A DNA stretch of 64,000 nucleotides from Chamaecrista fasciculata. Taxonomy: Eukaryota; Streptophyta; Magnoliopsida; Fabales; Fabaceae. Below, piece by piece: positions 47,911 to 59,113 of the stretch. The translations under genes were made by a program, and so were the position numbers. Position 1 is the first letter of the stretch, and each line of letters starts with the position of its first letter. The stretch is from assembly GCA_003254925.1 (NCBI GenBank), contig QANZ01037815.1:136525-200524 (forward strand), read 5' to 3'. The notes below the pieces were generated by a model. It was not told the origin of the DNA. It did no database searches and saw only the letters and a list, made by a program, of their open reading frames with translations.

Positions 47911-49743
47911 GAACTTCACTTAATAGTTAAAAAAATTATATGTTAAACCAGGTTTGATCTAATGTCATTAATTAAAAAAAACACTTCTTAGAAAAAAAAA
48001 CCCTCAAATTAGCTCATATATGCACTCTTATGAGACATTTGGTACACTGATTAAAAAATTAGTCTCCAAATTCTAAAATTTAAAGTTGACTAATCTTACG
48101 TTTAATATATGAATTTTAAAAAATAATCCTAAGAATGCTGTTATATTCTGAACAATAGCTACAATCCCATGAAATTGTAATTTTTTAATTCGACTTAAAG
48201 CCTAAAGGTGTAAAATTACTCTAATTTCATGAGATTATTTTATCTAAGTGAAATGACTAAATTACCCCTTACCAGACCTAATTAATTTGTATTATACAAA
48301 TTGAACTCTTTCATTTCTCATCTTTTTAAAATGAGTTTTTTATTATTATTTTGAAAATTATGTTATTTGTGTTTTGAGTAATGATTTTTTAGACTATTTT
48401 GTTATTTTGATATTTATGTAAGTTATGTTTTGATTAATATTTTTCAATGAAATTAATGAGTTGTTATTTGAAAACAAAAAATTAATGACATTTAAAAAAA
48501 TATTAAATATTTTTAGCATTATCAAAGTTAAACTACCCACGAAATTATAGCATTTCTGAAATATTGTAAACTCGTCCAAAGAACAAATTGTATATCAAAC
48601 AATCCTTAAAAATTAAAAAATGTTATTATTCCCACTCACTCAAATTTGTTAACCAACAAAAATATACAAAAATTGTTACTCAAATGTAAAATGTAGTTAG
48701 AGATTTTTTTGGTACGTTGACAGTTGGCACGCTTATGTTTTTTGGTGATCCAAAGGGGCCTAGGCTCAAAAACAACAAACAGACAGTTGGCACACTTTGT
48801 TAGTTGCATATCTCGTCTATAAATCAATAATATTCTCTGAAAAAAATCAATAATATTCATTCGAACTACTCAATATTATTTCTCTCTATCTCACTTTTCT
48901 TGTTATTATTTTATAATTTTAATTCAGTTTCTCAAAATTTGTGTTCTATGTATGAAAAGAACACGTAGATTAAAAGGTAATTGTGAATGTCAATAAAGGT
49001 TAGGCCCCTTAATAAGGGGTCGACTCATAACTCATAAGGTCGTGAGTTCGATTCTCACTGTCGATATGAGGGCCTAGTTGGTAAGTGATCTATAATTATC
49101 TCAAGCGCTCATAGAGCCTTGAGATCTGCCCTGATCTTAATGAACCCGGAGTCCAACTCACGAAAAATATTTACGGGACTTTTATGATGAAAAAGCTACT
49201 GTTTAACTATAAAACATTTTTTCAATCCTTGTTATTTTTACTGTCCTCTTCTAGGCTTTTTTCCCTGTTTTGCTGCCGCCCAAGAAAGAGTAACGGTTAC
49301 TTCTTTGGGAGCTGGACAGTTGGACTTATGGGTCAGGAGGCAGGACTTACCAGTGAAACACCCATATTTGAAGCTTGAATAACACTAACAAATTGTTATA
49401 CTCCGATCACATATTAATACCCTTTCTGTCCTATATATTACGTTTTTTAGAACTCCGAGAGTTCGAAAGAGTAAAGTCAGTATAGAACCATGTTTCTATA
49501 TTGAATCCAATTTCGAACAATTACTTTCGGACCTTATTTTTAGACAGCGGAAATCCAAAATTAACAGTTAAAATGAACAAAAACTAGAAATTATTAACTT
49601 CAACAAAAATTAAAGACATTATTTAGTTCGCAGAACTACAGGCATTCGCTGTACTACAAATTAGGTGGTTACAAAATTGTTTCAGCTTCAAAATTGAAAA
49701 AAAAATGTGTCAATCCTTGTAGGCGTGCAATTGCTGTAGCTCC
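47911..49743. other. AT-rich spacer with a SINE-like sequence
   Basis: Apart from the SINE-like unit near 49.0 kb, this interval holds AT-rich DNA and the presumed 3'UTR of CPN60B immediately below 49744. No further gene is visible. Confidence 0.5.
48985..49180 (+). mobile_element. tRNA-Met-like SINE
   Basis: The segment GACTCATAACTCATAAGGTC followed by GTGAGTTCGATTCTCAC resembles the anticodon arm (CAT anticodon) and T-arm/B-box of a tRNA-Met, then continues into about 130 bp of unrelated sequence (GAGCCTTGAGATCTGCCC). The A-box is degenerate, so it is not a functional tRNA gene; a tRNA-derived SINE is the best reading. Confidence 0.5.
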
Positions 49744-52700
49744 TTAGATTGGGCCATATCCTGGGAGATAAGACAAAGGCGTGTAAACTAACCATAGATG
49801 AAGAAAGGACAAACCCATAATGGGCATTTATCAACAGACATGAAATGGTTAATTAGACAAAACCTCGAACTTTCAGCATACAATTTTTCTCAGTTTTCAC
49901 TTTTCAAACTGTATAGGAGTAAAATACATAATTTATACCATATATGGTTTTAAAGAATAGTATAAATGAATGATACATAGACAAAGAAGTAATATCTTAA
50001 TTTCTAATTCTTCTATTTATTAGTTTTCTATATAAAATGCTTTTTATTTTCAAAAACAATTAATAAAATATCAAAAACAATTAATAAAATATCAAAGGTA
50101 GACACACACATACATATATATATTAATTCTGCAGTATGACCAATATCTCAGTGTAAAAAATAGAACCGAATCTTGCTGCACTCTAACTAGATACCTGAAT
50201 TGTCCATAGGGTTGCCAGCAGGAACAGGCTCTGGTTCCTTTATCTCAACAACCACACAGTCCGACATTAAGAAAGTTTTGGCCACAGAGGCCGCATGTTC
50301 CAGACAACACCTGACCACCTGCACAAAAGAGCAGTAACAAGTTTCATGTACCCTTTTCATTTCACTACAAAATAAATCACGTAATATCTATTTAAAGTCC
50401 TCCATACAGAAACAAGTTCAGCCCGTTCAGCAAAAAACCTTTTTCAGAATAGATATTACGTGATGTATTCTTGTAAGTGCAACTACATCAGAACTCACTA
50501 GTAATGTATTCTTGTAACCTAGAAATAAAGTGGTGCCCACTCTGTGTGCTGTGATTCTCATTTCAATGCTAAAGCTACTCCGGCAACAAATTTTCCACAT
50601 TTTAAGAAATCCAATTTAGGGAGGCACTGAAATTTAGTAGATATAATACATCCGCTGAAATAAGGAAGTCTGGGATTCCTTAGTATCCCAAAGTCCCATC
50701 GGTAGCATTCCAATCATGGACATCTACAGCACCCCCAGGTATCAACACATACTAGTGTAGAGTGGTCAATTAGCACCGTTGAGAAATCTAGAATCTAAAA
50801 TTATCTAGAATTATTTTATTTCTTATTTTATCATTATCTTTAAAGATTAGATATATCTTATTAGAATCTAATTTATATCTTATCAAATATTAGATTAAAT
50901 ATTAGATTAGATATCTTGTTATTATCTTTTCCAAGTAGGATTAGGATTCCTAACTTGATTAGGAATATTTTCTCTTATTTAAGCATTGAAAACCTTTTTG
51001 TTTATGATCAATGATATAACGAATATTATTCTCCAAAAATCAACATGATACCAGAGCTAGGTTGACTCGTCAACTTTATGATTCATCCTAAATACTTACT
51101 AGAACTTCCCCATGTCTCAGAACTTGGTAAATCCTGTTTTAGCCTTCATTGCCTCTGTTTTGCATAGCCTTTTGTGCCACTGTTCATGTAGCCTTCATTG
51201 CTCTATCGCCCATCAAAGCCTGAGAGCCTCCCAAGTGTCTTTAGGTCATCGTTAGTGTGGCCTTAATTGCTACCTATATTTTCCAACCTGTAAGCCAAAT
51301 TTATTTGAGGGATCATCACAGAACCCTTTGAGTTGCTGCCCACCAGTCGCCGGAAGTCCACTGAAGTATCCACGCGCTACCTCAATGATCTGCTCGTCGT
51401 TCCACGCGACGGCGCGTGAAGGCGCGTCCATCATCGTTTTTCACCGTCGTTTCTGCAGACCTAGTCGTCGAACATTCTAATGTTAGACCCACTGAGGTTC
51501 TAACCTGAAATCACCCTTGTCGGTGGTGATTTCCTTTTCTTCCCAAGTGTTGTCCTGTGTTGCCTTGTCCTTCAACAATGGACCTAGCAGCTGTGACCCA
51601 CAAAATTTCATTGAATTTGTTTGCTCTGCCTCTGAGGTTCAAATAAGAGTACAAGCTCTAAAAAAGAGAGCCTCTGAGATTCGTAAACGAACACAAGCCA
51701 ACATTCTTTTTACCCTTATAGAATGGTCCCTGAGGTTCATAAAAGTGTACAAGCTCTAAAAAGAGGATCCTCTGAGACTCAAAAAGAACACAAGCCGTTA
51801 CTATTACTACTTTTGTCCTTCATTGACAACTATTACCATTATCTTTTTTGTCCTTCATTGACAACTGTCATTCATACGTCCTCCATTGACGAATTATCCT
51901 ACGGCCTTCATTGCCATTACATACGTCCTTCATTGACGAATTTGCCTTCGGCCTTGATTGCCATTATCTTCCAACGACAACAATGTTTAAGGAAGCATAA
52001 ATTTCAATCAAGATCCAAGCTACGAATCGAAAATTCCTATTCTCAGCTTGAGGGGGAATGTTGAGAAATCTAGAATTATCTAGAATTATTTTATTTCTTA
52101 CTTTATCATAATCTTTTAAGATTAGAAATATCTTATTAGAATCTGATTTATATCTTATTAAATATTAGATTAGATATTAGATAGATATCTTTTGTTATTA
52201 TCTTTTCCAAGTAGGATTAGGATTCCTAACTTGATTAGGAATATTTTCTTTTATTTAAGCATTGTAAACCTTTTTGTTTATGATCAATAAATTCTCCAAA
52301 AATCAACAAGCACTAAACATACCCTCCTGGAGATTTGTTTATCAGAATTCAGACATCACTTTTAAGCTATTCATCGAGAAAGAGCTGCCAAACCACAAGC
52401 AGAAAAACATAACCATGACTAATCAGCAATCAAGCAACAAGTTACCTTTGTGGGATCAATGATTCCAGCAGCCATTAGATCTTCATATTTTCCTGTGGCA
52501 GCATTATACCCATATCGTAGATTGTCACTGGACAGAACCTGGACAGACAATAGGTTCAGTCATATCATCACAAGAAAAGATTGATGGAGGACTGGCAAAT
52601 TTTAGTATTAGCAAATGACAGTACCTTCTCACTAACCACGCTACCATTTACACCAGCATTCTTTGCAATTAGTTTTAGAGGGTAACTAAGAGCCCTTCTT

Positions 52701-55700
52701 ACAATATCTGCGCCAACCTACAATAAATAAAATTGTGTTGGTCCATAAATCAGCAACTGTCATACACATTTCAAAACACAAAAAAAAAAAAAAAAAAAAA
52801 AAANAAAAAAAAAAAAAAAAAAAAAAGTCTACATTCAGGGAGATCAACCTATTTCTCAAATCATATTAAGAGGCTCACCTTTTCCTCATCATTTTCAAGG
52901 CCCTCCTTGATAGAATCCACCTTTGATGCAAGTCTCAGTAGTGTGCATCCGCCACCAACTACAATGCCCTCCTCAACAGCAGCCTGTATGTAATATAAAT
53001 GTTAACTCACCTGCACCAGAATCTACTGAAGAAGACTGAAGCATATGTTGGAAATAAAAGTGTCACCTTCGTAGCATTTAGAGCATCCTCAACTCTCAAT
53101 TTCTTTTCTTTGAGCTCAGTCTCAGTTTGTGCTCCAACCTACACACAACAAAGATTTGAGGCCAGCAAGTTCAAACCTATCGGTCAGGCAGAGTCAAACC
53201 TAGTTGATCATTTGAGGCCAGCAAGTTTACCTGAATCACAGCCACACCACCAGACAATTTTGCAATTCTTTCATTAAGCTTCTCCTTTTCATACTCCTGC
53301 TCAGCAGCCTGCAGTAGTATGCAACACTCTTGTTAGAACACACAGAATAACATGCATTTCTCCCTTCTTTACGGCATTTCTATATTTATGTGGCTTTCAC
53401 CTATGGTACTCTGCTTTTATGTGGATGTGAGTGAATGTATCTATCCATTCATGCCAGTGAGCAAGATAAACTGTATTCTCAAATTCAGTATCTCTCTCTC
53501 TTTTTCTATTCTGTCCTATAGTTTTGGAATACATTAGTTCACCCGCGCATACCATGTCTGCACATACAATCATGTCTGTTTGCCTGTATACAAAGAGAAA
53601 GAGAGAAACATGCAAACCTCAATTTGGTTTCTAATCTGAGCAACTCTCTTGTTTACAACTTCCTGGGTGCTTCCATCCCCAACAATTGTTGTAGTGTCTT
53701 TGGTAAGCACCACCTTGGAGGCCTGGCCTAAGACTTCCTTTCCAACTTTGTCTAAGGTAAGGCCAACCTCATCTCTGACAACAGTACCTGCCAAATGGAA
53801 AGATACATTTCTGTGAACAACTAGAAAAATGGGAGAGGAAAAAAACCGCATGCACTTCCCGATTGGGCAGTCCAACAGGGGACATGGAATTAGTGATTGT
53901 AATAGACCTCCTGTCAAGATGGCAATATCATCAAGGTACTGGCTCTTCCGCTCTCCAAATCCAGGGGCCTTAAGGGCTGCAATCTTCAACGCTCCTCTAA
54001 GTTTGTTCACTACAAGAGTAGCTAAAGCTTCTTGTTCAATGTCCTCTGCAATAATCAAAATCGGGAATCCACTTCTAATAGCATCCTCCAGTATGTTAAT
54101 CAGATCCCTTGCATTGGTTATTTTTTTATCCACCAAAAGCAACTGCATAAAAAGCACACCACTTAGGACAAAATAAGGGATGGCAACAATATTGCCAAGT
54201 TACAGAAGAATTAAATGGTATACCTTGCAATTCTCATATTCAACAGCCATTTTCTCACTATCAGTAACAAAGTACGGTGAGATATATCCACGATCGAACT
54301 GCATTCCCTCAACAACATAAAGAAAGTTCTCTGCACTCTTTCCTTCCTCAAGTGTCACAACACCCTTCCTACCAACCTTGCTCATCGCTTCAGCTATCAT
54401 ATTTCCAACTTCATAATTATTTCCTGCACTAACAGCTGCCACATCTGCCAACTCACTATCTTCAACCTGCAGGCCATGGAATTATTACTATGTGACTGAA
54501 AACTGAAACAACTTATAGCACATGCCAGGAATAAGATAAATAAAATATTATGTTGAAATAATTCTGAATAAAAGATATAAATGGCAACAGCACCTCTTTT
54601 GACATCCGTTTAAGCTCCGTTACCAGAGCTTTTGTTGTCTTCTCAATGCCACGAGTGATCAATACAGGGTTAGCACCAGCTGCTACAACCTGCAAAGTTG
54701 AACAACTGCTCCATTGATATTGAATAATAGAAACTTAAAGATGCTGCGTAGAAGAGTAAATCATACAATTTTTTTTTTCAATTTTCTGATTGCATTTTAT
54801 TTGTTTGATGTAAGAGAAGTATTATATCAACACCTCTAAATAAAGAAATATATAAACCAAAGAACAAACCTTGACACCTTCTGCAATGAGACCTTGGGCA
54901 AGAACAACAGATGTGGTGGTTCCATCACCAGCCAAATCATTTGTCTTGGCAGCTGCTTGTCTCACCAACTTGGCGCCAATGTTCTCGACTGGATCCTCCA
55001 ACTCAACCTTTGAGTGTAGGTGGAAGAAGGCAAAGGTAAATAGAGAAAGCCCCAAATATTTAACAGATAACTATGCAAAATGTAATTTGAAGAATTCAGA
55101 AAAATCTGGTAGATGGTAACATTCTTCGCTTGAAAAAAGCCCAAGCACGATCCCCTTCAAACACAAGCTTATTTTTTTGGGCCCATATCGGGCTGGGTGG
55201 GCCTTTAGGCCCATGATCAAGATAATCAAAATGTGTAATATAAAGAAAACAGAATTCATTATGTTCACATATTCAAATTTTAAAATCTTTACATACACCA
55301 TAACTAAAGTGGAAGACAAAAGCAACTTTAAAAAGGAAGATATAGCATACCTCTTTAGCAACAGTCACTCCATCGTTAACAATTTTAGGGGAGCCATATT
55401 TGCTCTCTAGAACAACATTCCTTCCCTTAGGACCAAGTGTAACCCCAACAAGATCTGCAAGCTTGTTAACGCCACTCTGGAATAAAATAGAAAGATAACA
55501 TGGTATTAAAAAATAATTCATCTCATCAAGGAACCATTAAACGCAATTCAAAGGTGTCGGAAAAAGGTCTATGGAAATCTCACTTGCAATCTCTTAATAG
55601 CTGAGCCATCTTTGTTGAAGTGCAATTCCTTAGCCATGGCAGAAATCATGGGAGACTGACTTCTCCGTGTTAGAAACTTCTGTCTCCTACCAAATGAAAA

Positions 55701-55802
55701 TGAGGAGATTGATGCAGAAGACGAGAGCTTCCTATCTGTAATTCGGCCCCCAGGTGCAGCAAAAGAGCTTATTGAAGACATTGCTGTGAAAGTTGATGCC
55801 AT
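49744..55802 (-). CDS. CPN60B: Chloroplast chaperonin 60 subunit beta, 14 coding exons
   Basis: Minus-strand exons 55802-55584, 55476-55351, 55007-54870, 54689-54594, 54466-54224, 54142-53908, 53787-53618, 53308-53231, 53138-53067, 52983-52879, 52717-52625, 52538-52446, 50318-50195 and 49760-49744 give 602 aa (Arabidopsis about 600). The first about 55 residues are a Ser/Arg-rich transit peptide ahead of [23 protein letters not shown] and the ATP-site GDGTTT (142-147) lie in the equatorial domain; the chaperonin signature [12 protein letters not shown] is at 460-471; the end is [14 protein letters not shown]. It forms the plastid Cpn60 alpha/beta complex with Cpn20/Cpn10, folding Rubisco large subunit and other imports. 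The last exon is only 17 bp. The intron before exon 13 contains an LTR element; another intron contains a poly-A tract with an N. Confidence 0.98.
50777..52308. mobile_element. Non-autonomous LTR element (1.53 kb) in a CPN60B intron
   Basis: LTRs of about 250-270 bp (50777-51045 and 52059-52308), typified by GTTGAGAAATCTAGAA...AAAAATCAACA, flank an internal region of only about 1 kb. AGCAC lies on both sides exactly (50772-50776 and 52309-52313). A PBS-like GATACCAGAGCTAGG follows the first LTR and a polypurine tract (CTTGAGGGGGAA) precedes the second. No gag or pol is recognisable, so it is a LARD/TRIM-type fossil that depended on other elements; it is structurally whole at its ends. Confidence 0.92.
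52780..52826. repeat. Poly-A tract with an undetermined base
   Basis: A run of about 45 A residues interrupted by a single N at 52804, inside the CPN60B intron at 52718-52878. The run length is probably unreliable in the assembly. It does not touch an exon. Confidence 0.9.
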
Positions 55803-56960
55803 TGCTTCTTAAAAACTGAAAACAAAGTTATCACAATCTTTCAGCAAACCCCAAAATGTGAAGCTAAACAAAAGAGGAAAAGGAAAAGGCACATGCAACA
55901 AAAAGCACAGATTAGTAAAGAAGAGAAGGAACTAAGGAAGGTTTCCTTTCAGATGGAAACAAAACTGGCACTAAGTTACTAATTACTCAAACAAATACTA
56001 CAGTATTCACAACACTCCTCACTTTCGGCAAGCCAGTATTTCAATAACCCATCGTTTATACAAAATAATTATGCTAACTGCAATTGAAATGTGCAATTGA
56101 AATAATTATGGTAACTGCAATTGAAATGTGCGATTGAAATAATTATGCTAACTGCAATTGAAATAATTATGCCCTGCGATTCACTTTCGGGAAAGAATTT
56201 CTTTCATGCAAAATAATTATGCTAACTGCAATTGATATGTGCAACACCAATTCAAATATAGACTAGATTTCTCTCACGTCAGGCAACAATGCTGAGTTTG
56301 AAATCAAAGAAGTTATGGTTAACAATTTACTGAAGCTTTCAAGAGATTCCGTCAAGCCGTAAAAAGTAGGTTTCAGAAACCAATACCACATTTCATAGGA
56401 AATGAATAAGGGTAAGGCGGTAACACCGAAGAAACCTTGAAAACAAAGTCGTACAACTAAGCATATCGACGTGCGGTCACAAAATTACATATTCAGCTCC
56501 ATAAAGTAAGGAAATTGAATATTTTGCCAACACAAGCCAAACCATTAAGAAGCAGAGTTCAGCAGTCAGTAGTCACAGAAGGGTACAAAAAAAATCATAT
56601 GCACAATTAAAAAAGAAAATACAAACAACACATCAGTCACTAAATGAAAACCCCTAAAAAAAGAAGAATAGAGATATTGGACAGAATTTTCAATCTCCCA
56701 TTACACTATTCTACCACCAAAATAACAAGAGTATAGCGATTCGAAACTCAAATGAGAGCAACAGCAGCAAATAGTATAGTGAACATAGAGATGAGATAAG
56801 CTTAGATGCTTGCAAATAAATCGATGAGTTACGTTTACCAGTAAAACGACCGTGTGAGTTGAATTGTTTAGGGTTTAAAGAACGATAGGATGGGTAGGCA
56901 GAAAGAGGGTTTTGGATAACACAAGATAGAAGAAGCTAATGCCAAGCTGAGAAGTGCACA
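55803..56960 (-). promoter_or_regulatory. CPN60B 5'UTR with a likely leader intron
   Basis: On the minus strand a donor CTG|GTAAACG at 56838 and an acceptor TTTTCAG| ending at 55816 would remove a 1023-bp intron, leaving a short leader before the ATG at 55802. The upstream leader contains a telo-box AAACCCTAA (56868-56876 on plus), common in leaders of plant housekeeping and plastid genes. A TATA-like AT-rich segment lies at about 56995-57010. All inferred from signals, no transcript evidence. Confidence 0.6.
56067..56240. repeat. Short tandem repeat in the CPN60B leader intron
   Basis: AATAATTATGCTAACTGCAA recurs about four times with small changes, usually followed by TTGAAATGTGC; spacing is about 35-45 bp with one longer interruption near 56170-56205. 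Confidence 0.7.
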
Positions 56961-57149
56961 CTCCAAAATGTAAGTTGCAGCAAAGGATTAGGTTTAATTA
57001 TAATAAATAAAGGGCGAGGGTAGTACCTCTTGAAGCTTCTGTTTCATCCTGGCCGTTAGATTCCATTTGCTTTTCTATTTGTCCTACTTTCGAACACTCT
57101 AGAAACTTTTCCTTTCTAACCGTCTACTCTATACTATATCTTTTTTATT

Positions 57150-57590
57150 TGGCAAAATACCCTTTTGTGCCCCTAACGTTTCCAGTGATTTTCAGTTATG
57201 CCCCTAACGTTTTATTTTGTTCAAGCGTGCCCTCAATGTGAAACTAACGTTTCAATTATGCCCCCAATTTTGACTCAATGCCCATGTGGCAATTTTTTTA
57301 CTTATGTGTCATTTTTTTGGTCTGACGTGGCATAATGACTGGACATTCATATTTTTTTTTCCATCGTGGCATGATAACTGGATTTACATTTTTGAACATA
57401 AAAATTGAGTAAACTAGCAAATCAGTCCTGGATTTACATTTTTCATCATCTTCATTCATTTTAGTCCCAAATCCTCAAAATAAAATTGTAAAGTGTCTCA
57501 AAACTCTTTCAAACATTCCAATTTAGACCCTAAAAATATTAAAAACTCTAAATCCCAAACCCTAATCCATGATCCCTAAATTAGGGTGTG
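57150..57590. mobile_element. Truncated left end of a GGCAAAA-type foldback element
   Basis: Starts near GGCAAAATACCCTTTTGTGCC and repeats CCCCTAACGTTT words much like the outer arm of the element at 59114-60974 (GGCAAAAGTATTG, CCCCCAACGTTTT). No right end was found; the DNA runs straight into a different element end at 57591. Confidence 0.5.
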
Positions 57591-57949
57591 TTTGGAAATG
57601 GGTTATAAACCCAATACAAACTCATTATCTCTATTTTCAATACATAACTTGATCTACAGTGCAACACGGTCGTTTGTTTTTCAATTACAAACTCATTACA
57701 AAAATATTATTTCATTACAACATCATTTCATTACATTTTTCATACTCAATTACTAACATACCCCTACTCAAATACCTATAATTACCTATACTTTAATACA
57801 AATATAAAAAAGTGATTTAGCAAAATGGTAAATTTCAATACCCCATTTATTACACTTACAACTTTCTCTCTCCATTCATCATTTCTTACAATTTTTTTTC
57901 TTTTTCTTACTCATACCCCCTCTCTCTCTCACATACACATATATATATA
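57591..57949. mobile_element. Left half of a GGGTGTGTTTGG element
   Basis: Closely parallels 14008-14330: GGGTGTGTTTGGAAATGGG start, ATTTCATTACA repeats, and CATACCCCTACTCAAATACC in both. It stops in a (CT)n/(TA)n stretch where the mini-Helitron begins; no right terminus is present. Confidence 0.65.
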
Positions 57950-58128
57950 CTAGGGGCTTTGCGTGCCCTAACGGGCACGCAAATATGTATGTAAAATAAA
58001 TAAGGGACTAAATTGTTAATTTAGTAAAGAAAGAGAGACCAAATAGTAAATTTTTCTTATTTTTAATTTCATAGACTATAGTTTTAAACATGGACGACCA
58101 GAAAGGGGTGGAGCCATATAATATTAGA
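57950..58128 (-). mobile_element. Mini-Helitron, copy 2 (179 bp)
   Basis: Minus-strand 5' end TCTAATATTATATGG preceded by A, and 3' end with hairpin GCGTGCCCGTTAGGGCACGC, then AAAGCCCCTAG followed by T. Both termini and the A/T insertion site match Helitron rules (A^TC...CTRR^T). No RepHel coding; shares its body with 38797-38981. Confidence 0.68.
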
Positions 58129-58602
58129 TATAGCGGATAAACCTGAAAAACGAACTAAACCAGGTCGTTAATGAAGCCGTTAATGGAGGTTATTAGCCGT
58201 TGAACCCCTTGACATTGTTTCACGTTTATCGGACGGTCCACAATTAATCCTAGCTTCCCCACATGGCTGTCCACATCTCTCCAAGACATAACTCACGAAA
58301 TATTTGGCTACGATTATGGTTTCATATTTAATTACGTTCGTACGTCGGTTTATTATTTTTCTTCTTTTGTCCTAACTTGGACTTTGTTATTTGTGTTGTG
58401 ATATATCCTTCACTTAAGTCAAGTGTCATTCAGCAACCAAAATAACTTTTTTCTCACTTATGGTTTTTCTTGCGTGTTAAATATTTATTGTTTATGATAG
58501 AATACATTACTTAGATCGATCAATCACTTCTTTTTGAAAAACTTTCATGGAAAAATATAATCTATCCACCCTAATTTTTTTTTTCTTTCAGAATAAAATT
58601 TA

Positions 58603-59027
58603 GGGTAAATTACACTTTGGTACCTTGTGGTTTGACCCTATTTCACTTTGGTACCCTGTGGTTTGAAACTTGACACTTTGGTACCCTGTGGTATTCTCCA
58701 TTAACACTTTGGTACCCTTTGGAGCTATTTTGTAATTTTAACCATAATAAATTTTACAAAAATTACATATTGACCCCAAAAAAATTTTAAATTTTTCATT
58801 TTAGTCCCTATATAATATGTATCCAGGGACCTATTTGTAATTTTTTGAAAATTTTTTGGGGTCAATATGTAATTTTTGCAAAATTTGTTATGGTTAAAAA
58901 AATAACTCCAAAGGGTACCAAAGTGTTAATGGAGAATACCACAGGGTACCAAAGTGTCAAGTTTCAAACCACAGGGTACCAAAGTGAAATAGGGTCAAAC
59001 CACAGGGTACCAAAATGTAATTTACCC
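58603..59027. mobile_element. Mutator-like MITE, 425 bp, 9-bp target duplication
   Basis: Starts GGGTAAATTACACTTTGG and ends with its mirror (TGTAATTTACCC). TAAAATTTA flanks both sides exactly (58594-58602 and 59028-59036). Each arm contains ACTTTGGTACC or its complement four times at spacing of about 25-30 bp. No coding capacity. Confidence 0.92.
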
Positions 59028-59113
59028 TAAAATTTATCATGTATGTATAGAATGTTGTAACTAGATCCATTAATCTTGATGCAATAATCATAGTTTTACA
59101 GTTTTTTTAATTA

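Noticed and set aside
57089-57106. Heat-shock element upstream of CPN60B (TTCGAACACTCTAGAA)
   Set aside because: The spacing of TTC and GAA blocks does not follow the alternating 5-bp rule.
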